A stretch of 64,000 nt of DNA, taken from contig JARIHC010000004.1 in NCBI GenBank assembly GCA_029288485.1, positions 248,001-312,000 on the forward strand, read 5' to 3'. The stretch is from Candidatus Saccharimonadota bacterium. Its GTDB lineage: Bacteria; Patescibacteriota; Saccharimonadia; Saccharimonadales; UBA4665. Made by a program: the position numbers and the translations under genes. The notes beneath the pieces were generated by a model. It did no database searches, was not told where the DNA came from, and saw only the letters and a program-made list of their open reading frames with translations. Position 1 is the stretch's first letter. Each line of letters begins with the position of its first letter. Below, piece by piece: positions 23,107 to 31,899 of this stretch.

Positions 23107-24888
23107 TCAATGGGTTTTAGGTGCCACAAATGAGTTATCTATCAGCATGTGAGCAATATCCGAGAAGACTGGCTGGCCGCCGTATGAACCCGCGTACCCT
23201 GCTACACCTGGCTTAATGTTATAAACAACTACCACATACTGCGGTTGATCGCCGCCGACAAAACCAACGTAAGTCCCATTAAACTGCGTATCAGAATATC
23301 CGCCTCCGGGTTTGGCCACCTGCGCCGTACCGGTTTTGCCGCCGACGATATAGTCAGGGCTGAAATTTAAATAAGAGAAGCCTTCCTGACGGTGCTGCTG
23401 CACCACATATTCCATCAATGGAACCATTTCTTGGCTTACTTTAGGCGAGACAACATTCTTCTTCAAAACTTTTGGTTTAACGTATGTGGTTTGGCCAGCG
23501 GAGCTAGTAACACTATCTACCAAACGCGGTTGATAATAAGTGCCGCCATTTAACATAGCCGAGTCAGCCGCTGCCATCTGTAAAGCGGTTATTTGCACTG
23601 CCTGCCCGAAAGAGGTTTCAGCGTAAGTTAAATTAATAGCCGCACCATCGTCGTCCGGCGGCGGTATAAGTCCGGTAGCTTCGTAGTTCCGACTGCCCTG
23701 TTCGACACCAGTCGGCTTACCTAAGCGATAACGGTTAACCATATAATCATGCCAAGCATCGCGAGCTTTTTGATTGATTTGACCGCCGCCCATCTGCATT
23801 AGCTCCCAAGTAGCGCCAGTATTGAGCGACAGGTTCAAAAGGCTGGCAATGTTTTGAGTGCGCGCGCCGCCATCTTCTTCGATATCCGTAATATTAAAAC
23901 CGTCAATTACCCAGTGCGCCGGATCGTAGAACGTCGTGTTGGGTTTTATCACTCCCATATCCAATGCGGCAGCAGTAGTTAGCACCTTCATAGAGGAACC
24001 CGGCTCGATAGCATTGGTCACGCTAGCGTTTTGGAACAACTTAGGACTGCTGACATCCTGGTAGTTATTAGGATCATAGGTAGGATAATTGGCCATGGCC
24101 TTTATAGCGCCGTTAGTCGGATCCATAATAATGGCGCTCAGCTCCTGGGATTTAGTTTTTTGATATTCAGATGCTAAGATTTTCTCCATTTGGGCCTGCA
24201 TCGATAAGTTCAAAGTCGTAGTTATATCACTGCCATCCTTTGCCGAACGCTCAACATTTCCCTTGCTTGCTGCCAGGGGAATGCCATTAACGTCAGTGAC
24301 GGCCTTTACTTCGCCGGGCCGGCCAGCTAGCTGCTTATTAAGCGCTTGCTCGACACCATACTCGCCGTTGCCGTCGTTATCTACAAAGCCAAGCACCTGC
24401 GCAGCTAGCTGGCCTTGCGGATAGATCCGATAATTCTGCGCCTGAGTACCTATACCGGGAAGCTTGAGCGCTAGCAAGCTCTTGCTCTGAGCCTCGTTAA
24501 GTTTCTTGGCTAAAATCACATATCGAGTATTTTTTGTACTCATAAGACTGGTATAGGTGTTGGGATTGCCACCGATGGCAGAAGCAATTTTAGCCGCCGA
24601 TTTAGTCTTATTTTTTACATAAACCGGGTCGGCATAAAGCGTGTAAAGTTGTTGGTTAAGTACAATCGGCACTGTCCGATCGCCATCGTGCGCCGATATT
24701 GAACCCCGCATAGCTGGTATTTGATACTGTTTGAGCTGATCGCTCAACGCGGCGTTCTTATAATGGCCATACCTGATCACCTGCATATAAAATAAACGAA
24801 CACCAAAGACAGCGATCACCAACACCAATAAGCCGTACCACAGACGGATACGGCCAACAATTTTGGTTGTGTCTTGAGGCGCCATCAT
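23107..24888 (-). CDS. ftsI: Division transpeptidase FtsI (PBP2/3 class), 593 aa
   Basis: One N-terminal membrane anchor (LVLVIAVFGVRLFYMQVI), a PBP dimer domain and the penicillin-binding transpeptidase domain with SSMK (active Ser, in AIEPGSSMKV), SLN and KTGTAQ in proper order. It crosslinks septal peptidoglycan. Missing beta-lactam-resistance PASTA repeats. It follows the FtsL-like gene with a 34-bp gap. Confidence 0.95.
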   Translation of the reverse strand: MMAPQDTTKIVGRIRLWYGLLVLVIAVFGVRLFYMQVIRYGHYKNAALSDQLKQYQIPAMRGSISAHDGDRTVPIVLNQQLYTLYADPVYVKNKTKSAAKIASAIGGNPNTYTSLMSTKNTRYVILAKKLNEAQSKSLLALKLPGIGTQAQNYRIYPQGQLAAQVLGFVDNDGNGEYGVEQALNKQLAGRPGEVKAVTDVNGIPLAASKGNVERSAKDGSDITTTLNLSMQAQMEKILASEYQKTKSQELSAIIMDPTNGAIKAMANYPTYDPNNYQDVSSPKLFQNASVTNAIEPGSSMKVLTTAAALDMGVIKPNTTFYDPAHWVIDGFNITDIEEDGGARTQNIASLLNLSLNTGATWELMQMGGGQINQKARDAWHDYMVNRYRLGKPTGVEQGSRNYEATGLIPPPDDDGAAINLTYAETSFGQAVQITALQMAAADSAMLNGGTYYQPRLVDSVTSSAGQTTYVKPKVLKKNVVSPKVSQEMVPLMEYVVQQHRQEGFSYLNFSPDYIVGGKTGTAQVAKPGGGYSDTQFNGTYVGFVGGDQPQYVVVVYNIKPGVAGYAGSYGGQPVFSDIAHMLIDNSFVAPKTH

Positions 24889-24922
24889 AAAAGACCGGTT
24901 CGCTTTAAGTTTTTAACTTAAG

Positions 24923-25273
24923 TTAATTCTTGGCGGTAGCACTTGGAGCTACTGATACCATATTTTTTGCCGCGTCGCTGTTTTGTACTCGGTCAAGCGA
25001 TTGAAGGCGGGCTGAATCAACTTCCAAGCTATCATTTTGGCTTTTAAGTTTGGCCTGTTGTTCCTGCAAGCTATTTATTTGGTAGCCGTAAGCGTTGGTC
25101 TTAGTAACTTGGGTCAGGTATAGCAAACCCAACAAACAAGCTAACACAATCAGAATGATGGTGTTGCTAACCGGCCCCAGTGTGCGAGCGCGCACCTGGA
25201 AGCTGACCGAGTTTTGGTTGCGGCCCGAAAATCGATGTGAACGATTCATGGCTAAGCTGCTTGAGTACGTCAT
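24923..25273 (-). CDS. ftsL: FtsL-like septum protein, 116 aa
   Basis: A short basic N-terminus, one transmembrane helix (IILIVLACLLGLLYLTQV) and an extracytoplasmic coiled coil (INSLQEQQAKLKSQNDSLEVDSARLQSL), the layout of FtsL/DivIC. Sequence conservation in this family is low; the position between rsmH and ftsI decides the name. GAAAGAGAAG precedes the chosen ATG. Confidence 0.8.
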   Translation of the reverse strand: MTYSSSLAMNRSHRFSGRNQNSVSFQVRARTLGPVSNTIILIVLACLLGLLYLTQVTKTNAYGYQINSLQEQQAKLKSQNDSLEVDSARLQSLDRVQNSDAAKNMVSVAPSATAKN

Positions 25274-25419
25274 GCTTCTCTTTCTTTTTTATTTTTGTTT
25301 CCCTGGTCCAGCCCTTCCGAAGAAAGGCTGGAGCCTAGCAGCTTACTTAAACCACGCGAACGCGGATCTTGTAAGCCCGGGAGCTACTTTTTACCTGAAT
25401 TGGCATAAGAGTTCCCTTT

Positions 25420-26316
25420 CTATTTGTTTATTTTCACTGCGGCTCTTAGCTTAGCGCTTCGAGCACGCGGATTATGGGCAATTTCTGTGGTGGTAGCAGT
25501 TACGGGTCGTTTAGTGAGCAACTTTAGCTCGGCATCATAGCGGCCAGCGCTAACTTCGGCAAATGCTTGCTTGACGAGCTTGTCTTCCAGGCTATGGAAA
25601 CTGATAACAGCTATCCGGCCCCCTGGTTCGAGCAAGTCCAGCCATAGCGGCAGGCTTGCTGCCAGTTGACCAAGTTCGTCATTAACAGCGATCCGAAGCG
25701 CTTGGAAAGTCCGCGTTGCCGGGTGAATCCGGCTGCGGCCAGGCCAGGCCCGAGCAATCGCCGCGGCCAACTCGTCGGTGGCGGCGAATGGCCGTCCTCG
25801 AACGATTAGCTCGGCAATTTTACGCGCCTTAGGCTCCTCGCCGTAATCGCGAACCAGCTCTGTGAGGCTGTCCTCGTCATAATGATTGACGATATAAGCG
25901 GCGGTTAGCTCTTGGCGCTGGTCCATTCGCATATCGAGTGGTCCCGGGTTGCTAATGGCAAAGCCCCGTTCTGCTTGGTTAAGGTGCGGTGACGATACGC
26001 CCACATCGGCCAAAATAAGATCGAACTTCCGGCCTGCGGCGTTCAGTTCCCGGCTGGCCGTCAAGTAATCTTGATGGCGCAGTTCTATCTGTTCGCCGAA
26101 CCGTGCTCGCAGATGCTGAGTAGCCGCCTGATCGCGGTCTACCAGCACACAATCAGCCCGGTTGCCGGTTCGCTCCAAGACTGCGGCAGCGTGCCCGCCA
26201 TAGCCAGCCGTCAGGTCCAGGTAACTATCCCCTGCCTTCGGATCCAGCAAAGCGAGTACTTCGCTTAACAGTACCGGAACATGTTCTAACTCGTTTTGGT
26301 TTTTGTTTTGGTGCAT
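25420..26316 (-). CDS. rsmH: 16S rRNA m4C1402 methyltransferase RsmH (MraW), 298 aa
   Basis: SAM motif I LDLTAGYGGHAAAVLE, the GVSSPHLNQAERGFA segment and the C-terminal VISFHSLEDKLVKQAF, all typical of MraW. It methylates the N4 of C1402 in 16S rRNA. It is the second gene of the dcw operon, separated from mraZ by a 313-bp gap. Confidence 0.97.
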   Translation of the reverse strand: MHQNKNQNELEHVPVLLSEVLALLDPKAGDSYLDLTAGYGGHAAAVLERTGNRADCVLVDRDQAATQHLRARFGEQIELRHQDYLTASRELNAAGRKFDLILADVGVSSPHLNQAERGFAISNPGPLDMRMDQRQELTAAYIVNHYDEDSLTELVRDYGEEPKARKIAELIVRGRPFAATDELAAAIARAWPGRSRIHPATRTFQALRIAVNDELGQLAASLPLWLDLLEPGGRIAVISFHSLEDKLVKQAFAEVSAGRYDAELKLLTKRPVTATTTEIAHNPRARSAKLRAAVKINK

Positions 26317-26629
26317 CTTTGCTTGTTTTTGTTTTTGTTGTACAAGGTCACCTAGCCAGTAGCCAACTGTTTGTTTTTTGGTGGTTTTTGTTTTTGGGTT
26401 GATGTCAGCAATACGTAAAATTACATGCCGCCAACATCAGAGTTTGAGAGACTTATGTGTGAGGTGGAGTTTTGGGAGGTGTTTTTGAGTAAGGTACGAG
26501 ATTTTTGTAGTGGTTTTCTCTTGGGTCCACTTGTTGACTACCAGCTAGCTGACCTTGAACGTATCATTTAAGACGCCCTTAATCATTGCTATCTTTTTGT
26601 TTTGTTAAGGAGCTACCTGGCAGTTGATG
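26317..26629 (-). other. 313-bp leader between mraZ and rsmH
   Basis: This gap inside an operon is unusually long. On the minus strand it is A/C-rich with few G before rsmH (many AACAAAAAC runs) and holds only very short frames. No clear promoter, terminator or known riboswitch was found; an unstructured A-rich leader that favours translation initiation is possible. Confidence 0.4.
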
Positions 26630-26989
26630 CTATTTGGCCATCAAGCGCCAGTATTTGCCGACCCTTACGGCGCTGACATCACGTTTGATGCCGGCGTAGT
26701 CCAGTAAGTGCTGCTCAAGGCTGATTCTTCCTTGCTTGGCGTCGATAACGCCTTCAGCCTTGCCCATCCTGAATTGCACATTCAGATCAGCAATCCTCTC
26801 GTCCAGGATATCCCCGGCGAGCTTCGGTTCAACGGCCTCATCCCACACTGATTTTGGATAGAGATGAAGGTACTGCTGGAATCCCCTGGTCACTACTACT
26901 CCGCTGGCGAACTCATCTCTAAGCTCGGCCGGTATGGTAAGCCGGCGCTTATCGTCGAGCTTCCTTTCAAAGTAGTCTACCGTGGCCAT
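26630..26989 (-). CDS. mraZ: Transcriptional regulator MraZ, 119 aa
   Basis: Two tandem AbrB-like swapped-hairpin domains: residues 1-45 (FERKLDDKRRLTIPAELRDEF) and 70-115 (EGVIDAKQGRISLEQHLLDYAG). MraZ forms a ring-shaped oligomer that binds repeated GTGGG boxes upstream of its own gene and usually represses the dcw operon. It is a little shorter than the usual about 140 residues. Four such boxes lie at 27055-27101. Confidence 0.95.
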   Translation of the reverse strand: MATVDYFERKLDDKRRLTIPAELRDEFASGVVVTRGFQQYLHLYPKSVWDEAVEPKLAGDILDERIADLNVQFRMGKAEGVIDAKQGRISLEQHLLDYAGIKRDVSAVRVGKYWRLMAK

Positions 26990-27054
26990 CCCTTTGTCCC
27001 GTTGATTGATATTTTAATAGTGGTTTTTATTTAATGGTGGGGGTTTGTGCACTA

Positions 27055-27101
27055 ACCCACGATTACCCACTAACATGAGTGTACAACCCACTCACACCCA
27101 C
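27055..27101 (-). promoter_or_regulatory. MraZ operator: four GTGGGT boxes
   Basis: On the minus strand GTGGGT occurs at 27096-27101, 27086-27091, 27065-27070 and 27055-27060. Start-to-start spacing is 10, 21 and 10 bp, so two pairs lie about two helical turns apart on one face of the DNA. This is the known MraZ box sequence and spacing, here as 2+2 rather than the commoner run of three or four even repeats. Confidence 0.9.
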
Positions 27102-27181
27102 TTGCAAGCATAAAACACCTAAAAATGACGTTTCGCACGTCACTTTTCCACAGTTTTTCCAAAATTGTGTTCTAATGCGCT

Positions 27182-27652
27182 TTATGTGGTGTTTTGGTCT
27201 GGAGAGCAGACACTAGGATGTGTATTGGGTTTTTGCCCCGCAACTGGCAAAACCGGCACATCCAGCCGATCGCCTAGCTGCAAACCGCTGCGTCCAGCAG
27301 CCTTTTGAAGCTCCCGTTTCAGATAATCGCTCTCCTCTGCGGCCGCGCCGCTACTAAAAAGATCATCGAAGTCCGGGTTGGCGCACAGCACCAAATCATA
27401 AAAACCAGCACCGCGGCCCGCTGTTACCGGCTTTTGCGCCATGCCTTTAAAGTCTTTATCGCTATATCCTTTAGATTCAGCCCGATCATCAGAGTGGCTT
27501 AGCTCAGCTTGAGCGCCGTCAACTACAGCACGGGCGTATTGCTCGACGTCCGGTGCGTACTTAGCACTTAACATGGCCAGTACAATTGCGCCTAGAGCAG
27601 CAAAACCGTAAACCTGTCCCGGATTGGATAACTTGTTCTTACCGGCTCTCAT
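27182..27652 (-). CDS. Hypothetical secreted or membrane-anchored protein, 156 aa
   Basis: One N-terminal hydrophobic segment (VYGFAALGAIVLAMLSA, no obvious cleavage site) is followed by a helical acidic region (YARAVVDGAQAELSHSDDRAE). The C-terminal LQLGDRLDVPVLP resembles the second half of a LysM repeat but is too short to call. Two Cys residues occur. It is probably co-transcribed with the gene at 27674-27976 (21-bp gap). Confidence 0.7.
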   Translation of the reverse strand: MRAGKNKLSNPGQVYGFAALGAIVLAMLSAKYAPDVEQYARAVVDGAQAELSHSDDRAESKGYSDKDFKGMAQKPVTAGRGAGFYDLVLCANPDFDDLFSSGAAAEESDYLKRELQKAAGRSGLQLGDRLDVPVLPVAGQKPNTHPSVCSPDQNTT

Positions 27653-27673
27653 AAGTTGCTACCTGGTGATTAG

Positions 27674-27976
27674 TTACTTTGGATTATGTCCGCCATCTTT
27701 CATAGCAGCCGGAGCTTGCGGGGCGTGACTTTCCTCGCTGGCGGCAGCAAAAGTGGACTCATAAAGTATAGCGGCGGCAAGCAGCACAAGCGCTCCGTAG
27801 CCTAAGTTGCGCATAACTCTGTTGCCTTTATCGCCGCGGTTTTGGTCGGCCGCAATGTCAGCACCCTGGCGCCGATGGCGGGCAGCAAGATCAGAATCGT
27901 GGTCTGAAACAAACCTATCGAGGTGCTGCGGGCTTAAGCCTACGGACGCTGCGGGTGCTGTGCGATGACTTTTCAT
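27674..27976 (-). CDS. Hypothetical single-pass membrane protein, 100 aa
   Basis: A basic, Arg/His/Asp-rich cytoplasmic N-terminus of about 55 residues, one transmembrane segment (YGALVLLAAAILYESTFAAA) and a short outer tail. TAAGAT ends 6 bases before the ATG, so it is likely leaderless. Not recognised. Confidence 0.65.
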   Translation of the reverse strand: MKSHRTAPAASVGLSPQHLDRFVSDHDSDLAARHRRQGADIAADQNRGDKGNRVMRNLGYGALVLLAAAILYESTFAAASEESHAPQAPAAMKDGGHNPK

Positions 27977-28013
27977 GCTGTTATCTTATCATAAAAGGTT
28001 AAAATGGTCAAGC

Positions 28014-28289
28014 TTATCCTCTGCCCGAACGGCTAGGTGTCCGCTGAACTTCACTGTAGCTAATAAAGTGGGGTGCGACCTCTTCCCTCTCGCGGCGTAT
28101 CTGGTTACTGCCGCTGTTTTCGCCTACTGCGACTAATACCGGCTGATTCGGCAATACTACTCGTTTGGCTTCGTCTGAAAGATCCATAATACTGAGCACC
28201 ATAGCAGCGCCCATAGTTACCAGGCCGACCCTCTGGGCAGTTTCGGTTAGTAGACGGCCAGTGCTTTTGTGATTTTTTATTTTTGACAT
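28014..28289 (-). CDS. Hypothetical small membrane protein, 91 aa
   Basis: The ATG at 28289 is chosen because TACAAT (28300-28305) ends 10 bases upstream; the frame stays open further. One weak hydrophobic segment (VGLVTMGAAMVLSIMDLS) and a charged C-terminus. Three small membrane genes in a row (27182-28289) follow each other on this strand. Not recognised. Confidence 0.6.
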   Translation of the reverse strand: MSKIKNHKSTGRLLTETAQRVGLVTMGAAMVLSIMDLSDEAKRVVLPNQPVLVAVGENSGSNQIRREREEVAPHFISYSEVQRTPSRSGRG

Positions 28290-28339
28290 TACAGAAGTAA
28301 TTGTAGCAAATATTACCCTTTTTGTCAATTCTATGGTGT

Positions 28340-28972
28340 TTAGATAGAAATGTCGACAGGCACACCGGTTTTCAGCTTGTGGAATACGATGTCTTGCTCG
28401 CCCAGCACCCGCTCAAATTGGCTATAGCTGCTTTCCCGGGCTTCGTCGCGCCAGTGCCAGTCGTGTATTGGCAAAATATGTTTCGGCTTGAGCGTCAGTC
28501 CCAGATTCATGGCGCGAATGGCGCTGCCCCATGGCGCTGTCACCGGCAAAGCCAAGATTGCTTTGGTTTCGTTAAAGCTATGGCTGTCGCCCGGGTGGCT
28601 CAAAATATCCAAATAATGCACTCCTATCTCTTCCGGCGGCTGGCCGAAGAGCGGCGCAACATCTTCGTGCGGCGAATCAAAGAAAACTGCGTCTTCGGGC
28701 GGTTGGTTGCTGGCGGTGATTCCCTCGCCGCCGAGTATCTTAACTACCGAAGAGGTGCTGGTAATACGAACGTCAGGAAACTTTTGGACCAATTGCTTTA
28801 TCAGGCGAATGCTCATGTGATCCCCGTGTTCATGGGTGATAAAAATGTCATCTAGGCGCTCAATCCGGCTAGCATCGAGTGCGCTTTCGCTCATGCTGCC
28901 AGGATCAAATAAAGCTGCTCTTTCTGGAGTTTCTACCAGTAAACACGAATGGATAAACTTGGTCACCTTCAT
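28340..28972 (-). CDS. MBL-fold metal-dependent hydrolase (UlaG/YtkL-like), 210 aa
   Basis: The metallo-beta-lactamase core is present: strand with HSCLLVE, the metal motif HEHGDH, and later His residues (SHPGDSHSF, PIHDWHW). Similar proteins include L-ascorbate-6-phosphate lactonase-like hydrolases; the substrate is unknown. I place the start at 28972, where a -10 TACAAT (28980-28985) ends 7 bases upstream. This -10 overlaps that of the divergent pheA. Confidence 0.85.
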   Translation of the reverse strand: MKVTKFIHSCLLVETPERAALFDPGSMSESALDASRIERLDDIFITHEHGDHMSIRLIKQLVQKFPDVRITSTSSVVKILGGEGITASNQPPEDAVFFDSPHEDVAPLFGQPPEEIGVHYLDILSHPGDSHSFNETKAILALPVTAPWGSAIRAMNLGLTLKPKHILPIHDWHWRDEARESSYSQFERVLGEQDIVFHKLKTGVPVDISI

Positions 28973-28979
28973 ACTATTT

Positions 28980-28989
28980 ATTGTACACT
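28980..28989. promoter_or_regulatory. Overlapping divergent -10 elements
   Basis: TACAAT for the minus-strand hydrolase occupies 28980-28985 and TACACT for the plus-strand pheA occupies 28984-28989; two bases are shared. The start codons are 24 bp apart and each is 7 bases from its -10. RNA polymerase cannot occupy both at the same time. Confidence 0.7.
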
Positions 28990-28996
28990 GGTAATC

Positions 28997-29824
28997 ATGC
29001 GAATTGCCATTCAAGGAGAGATCGGCTCCTTTCACCACTTGGCTGCCCAGCACTGGGGCGGCGATAACACAGAATATGTGATTTGCGTGAGTTTTGCTAA
29101 AGTCTTTGATGCTTTGGCCGCCGGCAAAGCCGACCAAGGTCTAGTGGCAATCGAGAATTCTTTATATGGATCGATTAATAGCACTTATGACTTAATAGAT
29201 AAGTACAGCTATCCGGTTATTGGCGAAATAAGCGAGCGCATCCACCAGCATCTTGTAACTTTGGATGGCACAACTCTAGCTGACATTAAAACCGTAGTTT
29301 CCCACCCGGTCGCACTCGGCCAGTGTTCGGATTTTTTAGATAGCAAGCTGCCCAGTGCTGAGCGGATTGAGTACCGCGATACGGCCGCAGCCGCCCAGTA
29401 TATTAAGAAAACTAACGATCCTCAAGTGGCGGCAATTGCCAGCAGCACTGCGGCGGAGCTAGCCGGTCTGTCGGTGCTGCAATCAAATATAGAAAACGAT
29501 CCCAGGAACTACACTCGTTTTATGGTAGTTCAGCCCGGCGGTCAAAAGCCCGAAGGTGCTAATAAAGCATCTCTCATGCTCAGGACTTCGCACAATCCAG
29601 GCGCTCTGTACACTGCGCTAGGCGTGTTCGCCGAAGCCGGCATTAACCTAACTAAGTTACAGTCGCGCCCTATTCCGGGCAAAGTCTGGCATTATCGGTT
29701 TTATATTGACGCTGATGCCGCGGGCGCTGGCTTGCATGCCGTGATTGGCAAACTAAAAAATCAAGGTTGCGACGTTACTCTGCTCGGCGAATACATAGCT
29801 GCTACTACGGAGTACGAAGACTAA
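28997..29824 (+). CDS. pheA: Prephenate dehydratase with ACT domain, 275 aa
   Basis: Residues 1-175 are the dehydratase: GEIGSFHHLAA, VAIENSLYGSI and the catalytic TRF in NDPRNYTRFMVV. An ACT domain follows (SLMLRTSHNPGALYTALGVF). The phenylalanine-binding motif, ESRP in most family members, reads QSRP here, so feedback control may differ. It converts prephenate to phenylpyruvate. No other aromatic biosynthesis gene is in the window. Likely leaderless. Confidence 0.93.
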   Translation: MRIAIQGEIGSFHHLAAQHWGGDNTEYVICVSFAKVFDALAAGKADQGLVAIENSLYGSINSTYDLIDKYSYPVIGEISERIHQHLVTLDGTTLADIKTVVSHPVALGQCSDFLDSKLPSAERIEYRDTAAAAQYIKKTNDPQVAAIASSTAAELAGLSVLQSNIENDPRNYTRFMVVQPGGQKPEGANKASLMLRTSHNPGALYTALGVFAEAGINLTKLQSRPIPGKVWHYRFYIDADAAGAGLHAVIGKLKNQGCDVTLLGEYIAATTEYED

Positions 29825-30663
29825 ACCCTGATTTCCAGGTCTTCGCTAACAATACGTAGCATATCAGTAAGCTGGCTAGGTGTATCACTGGTTCCTGCCG
29901 GCTGCTCCTCAAGTACAGTCATTGCCGCAGACACTGCTTCGTGGCCCACCGCAGTGAAGTGCTGAGTCAAATTCTGGTTATCTCCGTTATAGACGGCTTT
30001 CCAAGGCTCAGGAATATCCCGCACTACTTTTAAGCAACGACTAGCCTCTTCTTGAGCGAAGTCGCCTCCATCAATAATGTGCGGCATAGGAGGCAAATTT
30101 AAAGGAACCCGCCAAGTAGAAAAATAGTAATCATTAAATGAAATATCGGAATCTGGATAGTCAACAATGTGTGGTTCTTCGCCCGGTTTAAAGACAGCTG
30201 AACGATCAGGGCGCCATTGCTGCCACCAGCCAGTCGTTAAAGAGCCTTGGGGTTTGCCTTCTTCGTCATATTCATGGGGGAAGAAAGTTACTGATCCCTG
30301 AGTTTTTCTATCCATTGGCAGAGCTAGGCCGTATTTGACTTTACGGCCGAATTCGCCATGCAAATCGATATCAGCCATTGATCGCAACCCCTCGCCAGCT
30401 AAAGTTCTTCCATAGCTGATAAATACACGAGGCAAATCAGTTCCCCGCACTGTGCTTAGGTTCACTCCAATAGCTGGTGCCGGCACATCAGACTGTTCTA
30501 AGTCGTGATTTAAATTTGCTAAATAATCAAAGGATTCTATGAGTCTTTTAGCTGCTATGGTGGCAGCGCTTCTCTCGCCTAAGTTTAAACTCATACCTCG
30601 TCCGCTGCCATGCACTTCAAGCATATCAGCTTCTTGACCACCAACGTTTTCCGCTGTGAGCAT
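29821..30663 (-). CDS. Hypothetical protein, 280 aa
   Basis: I do not recognise this protein. It is soluble and has a Trp/Pro-rich middle (GWWQQWRPDRS; STWRVPLNLPPMPHIIDGG) and an acidic C-terminus. TATAAT and GGGAGA precede the ATG, giving a short leader with a Shine-Dalgarno. It overlaps the pheA stop by 4 bases in convergent orientation. Confidence 0.75.
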   Translation of the reverse strand: MLTAENVGGQEADMLEVHGSGRGMSLNLGERSAATIAAKRLIESFDYLANLNHDLEQSDVPAPAIGVNLSTVRGTDLPRVFISYGRTLAGEGLRSMADIDLHGEFGRKVKYGLALPMDRKTQGSVTFFPHEYDEEGKPQGSLTTGWWQQWRPDRSAVFKPGEEPHIVDYPDSDISFNDYYFSTWRVPLNLPPMPHIIDGGDFAQEEASRCLKVVRDIPEPWKAVYNGDNQNLTQHFTAVGHEAVSAAMTVLEEQPAGTSDTPSQLTDMLRIVSEDLEIRV

Positions 30664-30730
30664 ATAACTATTCTCCCTAGCTTATTATAACTAACTATAC
30701 CATTAGATGTTGAATAAATAAACTGTGTGT

Positions 30731-31462
30731 CTAGCGGTATTCGGGGTTTTCAAAGTCGAATCGGCTGCCGTCGTCCCACTTGGAGCGCTGATTGCCTTCG
30801 GCCGGAATACCGCCATTATTTTTCAGCATTTTAGCTAGGTGCATTAGATTCCAAGTCATGAATGTAGTGTTACGATTCGTAAAATCATTGTCAAAACCAG
30901 CTTTGCCGCCTTTGCCATCATCATCGCCATAGCTGGCGCCGGGTCCGGCCTCGCCGATCCAGCCGGCATCCGCCTGCGGCGGAATCACGCAGCCCAGGTG
31001 CTGCAAACTATACAAAACATCCATGGCACAGTGCTTGATGCCGTCTTCGTTGCCAGTAATTAAACAGCCGCCAACTTTCCCATAAAAAGCGTACTGGCCG
31101 GCGTCGTTGAGTAAGCTGCTGCAAGAATACAAACGCTCGATGATTTTTTTAGTCATAGAGCTGTTATCGCCCAGCCAGATTGGCCCAGCTAGAACCAAAA
31201 TATCAGCTGCCTCGACCTTCTTATATAAAGCCGGCCACTCATCCCCCGGCCAACCATGTTCGCTCATATCCGGCCAAACTCCGGTAGCGATTTTTGGACG
31301 ATCAACAGTACGGATAACTTCGGTTTTTACACCGTGTTTTTCCATGATTTCAGTACTAATTTTAATTAACCGACCAGTGTGGCTTGGCTGTGGTGACTTG
31401 GTTAGAGTGCCGTTAAAAAATATGGCACTGAGTCCAGAGAAATCGGTTTTGTCGTCAGCCAT
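30731..31462 (-). CDS. Flavodoxin-fold NAD(P)H-dependent FMN reductase, 243 aa
   Basis: A flavodoxin-like fold: phosphate-binding loop region FFNGTLTKSPQPSHTGRLI, then VLAGPIWLGDNSSMTKKIIERL and GKVGGCLITGNEDG. It resembles WrbA/FMN-reductase proteins and may reduce quinones or flavin for redox stress. It lies 3 bases behind the VOC-family gene, an operon typical of electrophile or oxidant defence. Confidence 0.85.
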   Translation of the reverse strand: MADDKTDFSGLSAIFFNGTLTKSPQPSHTGRLIKISTEIMEKHGVKTEVIRTVDRPKIATGVWPDMSEHGWPGDEWPALYKKVEAADILVLAGPIWLGDNSSMTKKIIERLYSCSSLLNDAGQYAFYGKVGGCLITGNEDGIKHCAMDVLYSLQHLGCVIPPQADAGWIGEAGPGASYGDDDGKGGKAGFDNDFTNRNTTFMTWNLMHLAKMLKNNGGIPAEGNQRSKWDDGSRFDFENPEYR

Positions 31463-31465
31463 TAG

Positions 31466-31840
31466 CTACATTCCGCTCACTATATTTAAAATATTGCCGT
31501 CTGGGTCGGTAAACCAGGCTGATTTTACTGGCCCCATAATATGGATATCGCCTTCTCTTTCGCCCGGTAGATTATCGTACTGTTCAAACTTAACGCCTTT
31601 GTCTTTGAGCGTTTTAACCTCGGCCTCGACATCGTCAACCGACCAGGCTGCATAGGTTGCTTTATTAGTTCCAGCACTAGCCGACTGATATATAAAGACA
31701 CCGCTGTTACCAGATTTATAAAATATGCCTCCGCCGCCATCTTTTTCGGCTTGAAGCCCTAACGTTCCGCCATAAAATTTTTCTGCCGCGTCCAGATCGC
31801 TGACAGCGATTGTGGCGCAAACATCTTTATCACTTAACAT
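31466..31840 (-). CDS. VOC-family (glyoxalase-like) protein, 124 aa
   Basis: One pair of beta-alpha-beta-beta-beta modules: CATIAVSDLDAAEKFYGGTLGL at the start and AWFTDPDGNILNIV at the end, a usual single-module-pair VOC protein that works as a dimer. The C-terminal Asn/Leu pattern replaces the metal-binding Glu of true glyoxalase I, so it could be a bleomycin-resistance-like binder. AAGGAGG precedes the ATG by about 9 bases; TATACT lies upstream. Confidence 0.9.
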   Translation of the reverse strand: MLSDKDVCATIAVSDLDAAEKFYGGTLGLQAEKDGGGGIFYKSGNSGVFIYQSASAGTNKATYAAWSVDDVEAEVKTLKDKGVKFEQYDNLPGEREGDIHIMGPVKSAWFTDPDGNILNIVSGM

Positions 31841-31899
31841 ACACCCTTGCCCTCCTTAATGCTTTTAGTATACGCCTAAAAGGCCTGGTAGGATAAGTT

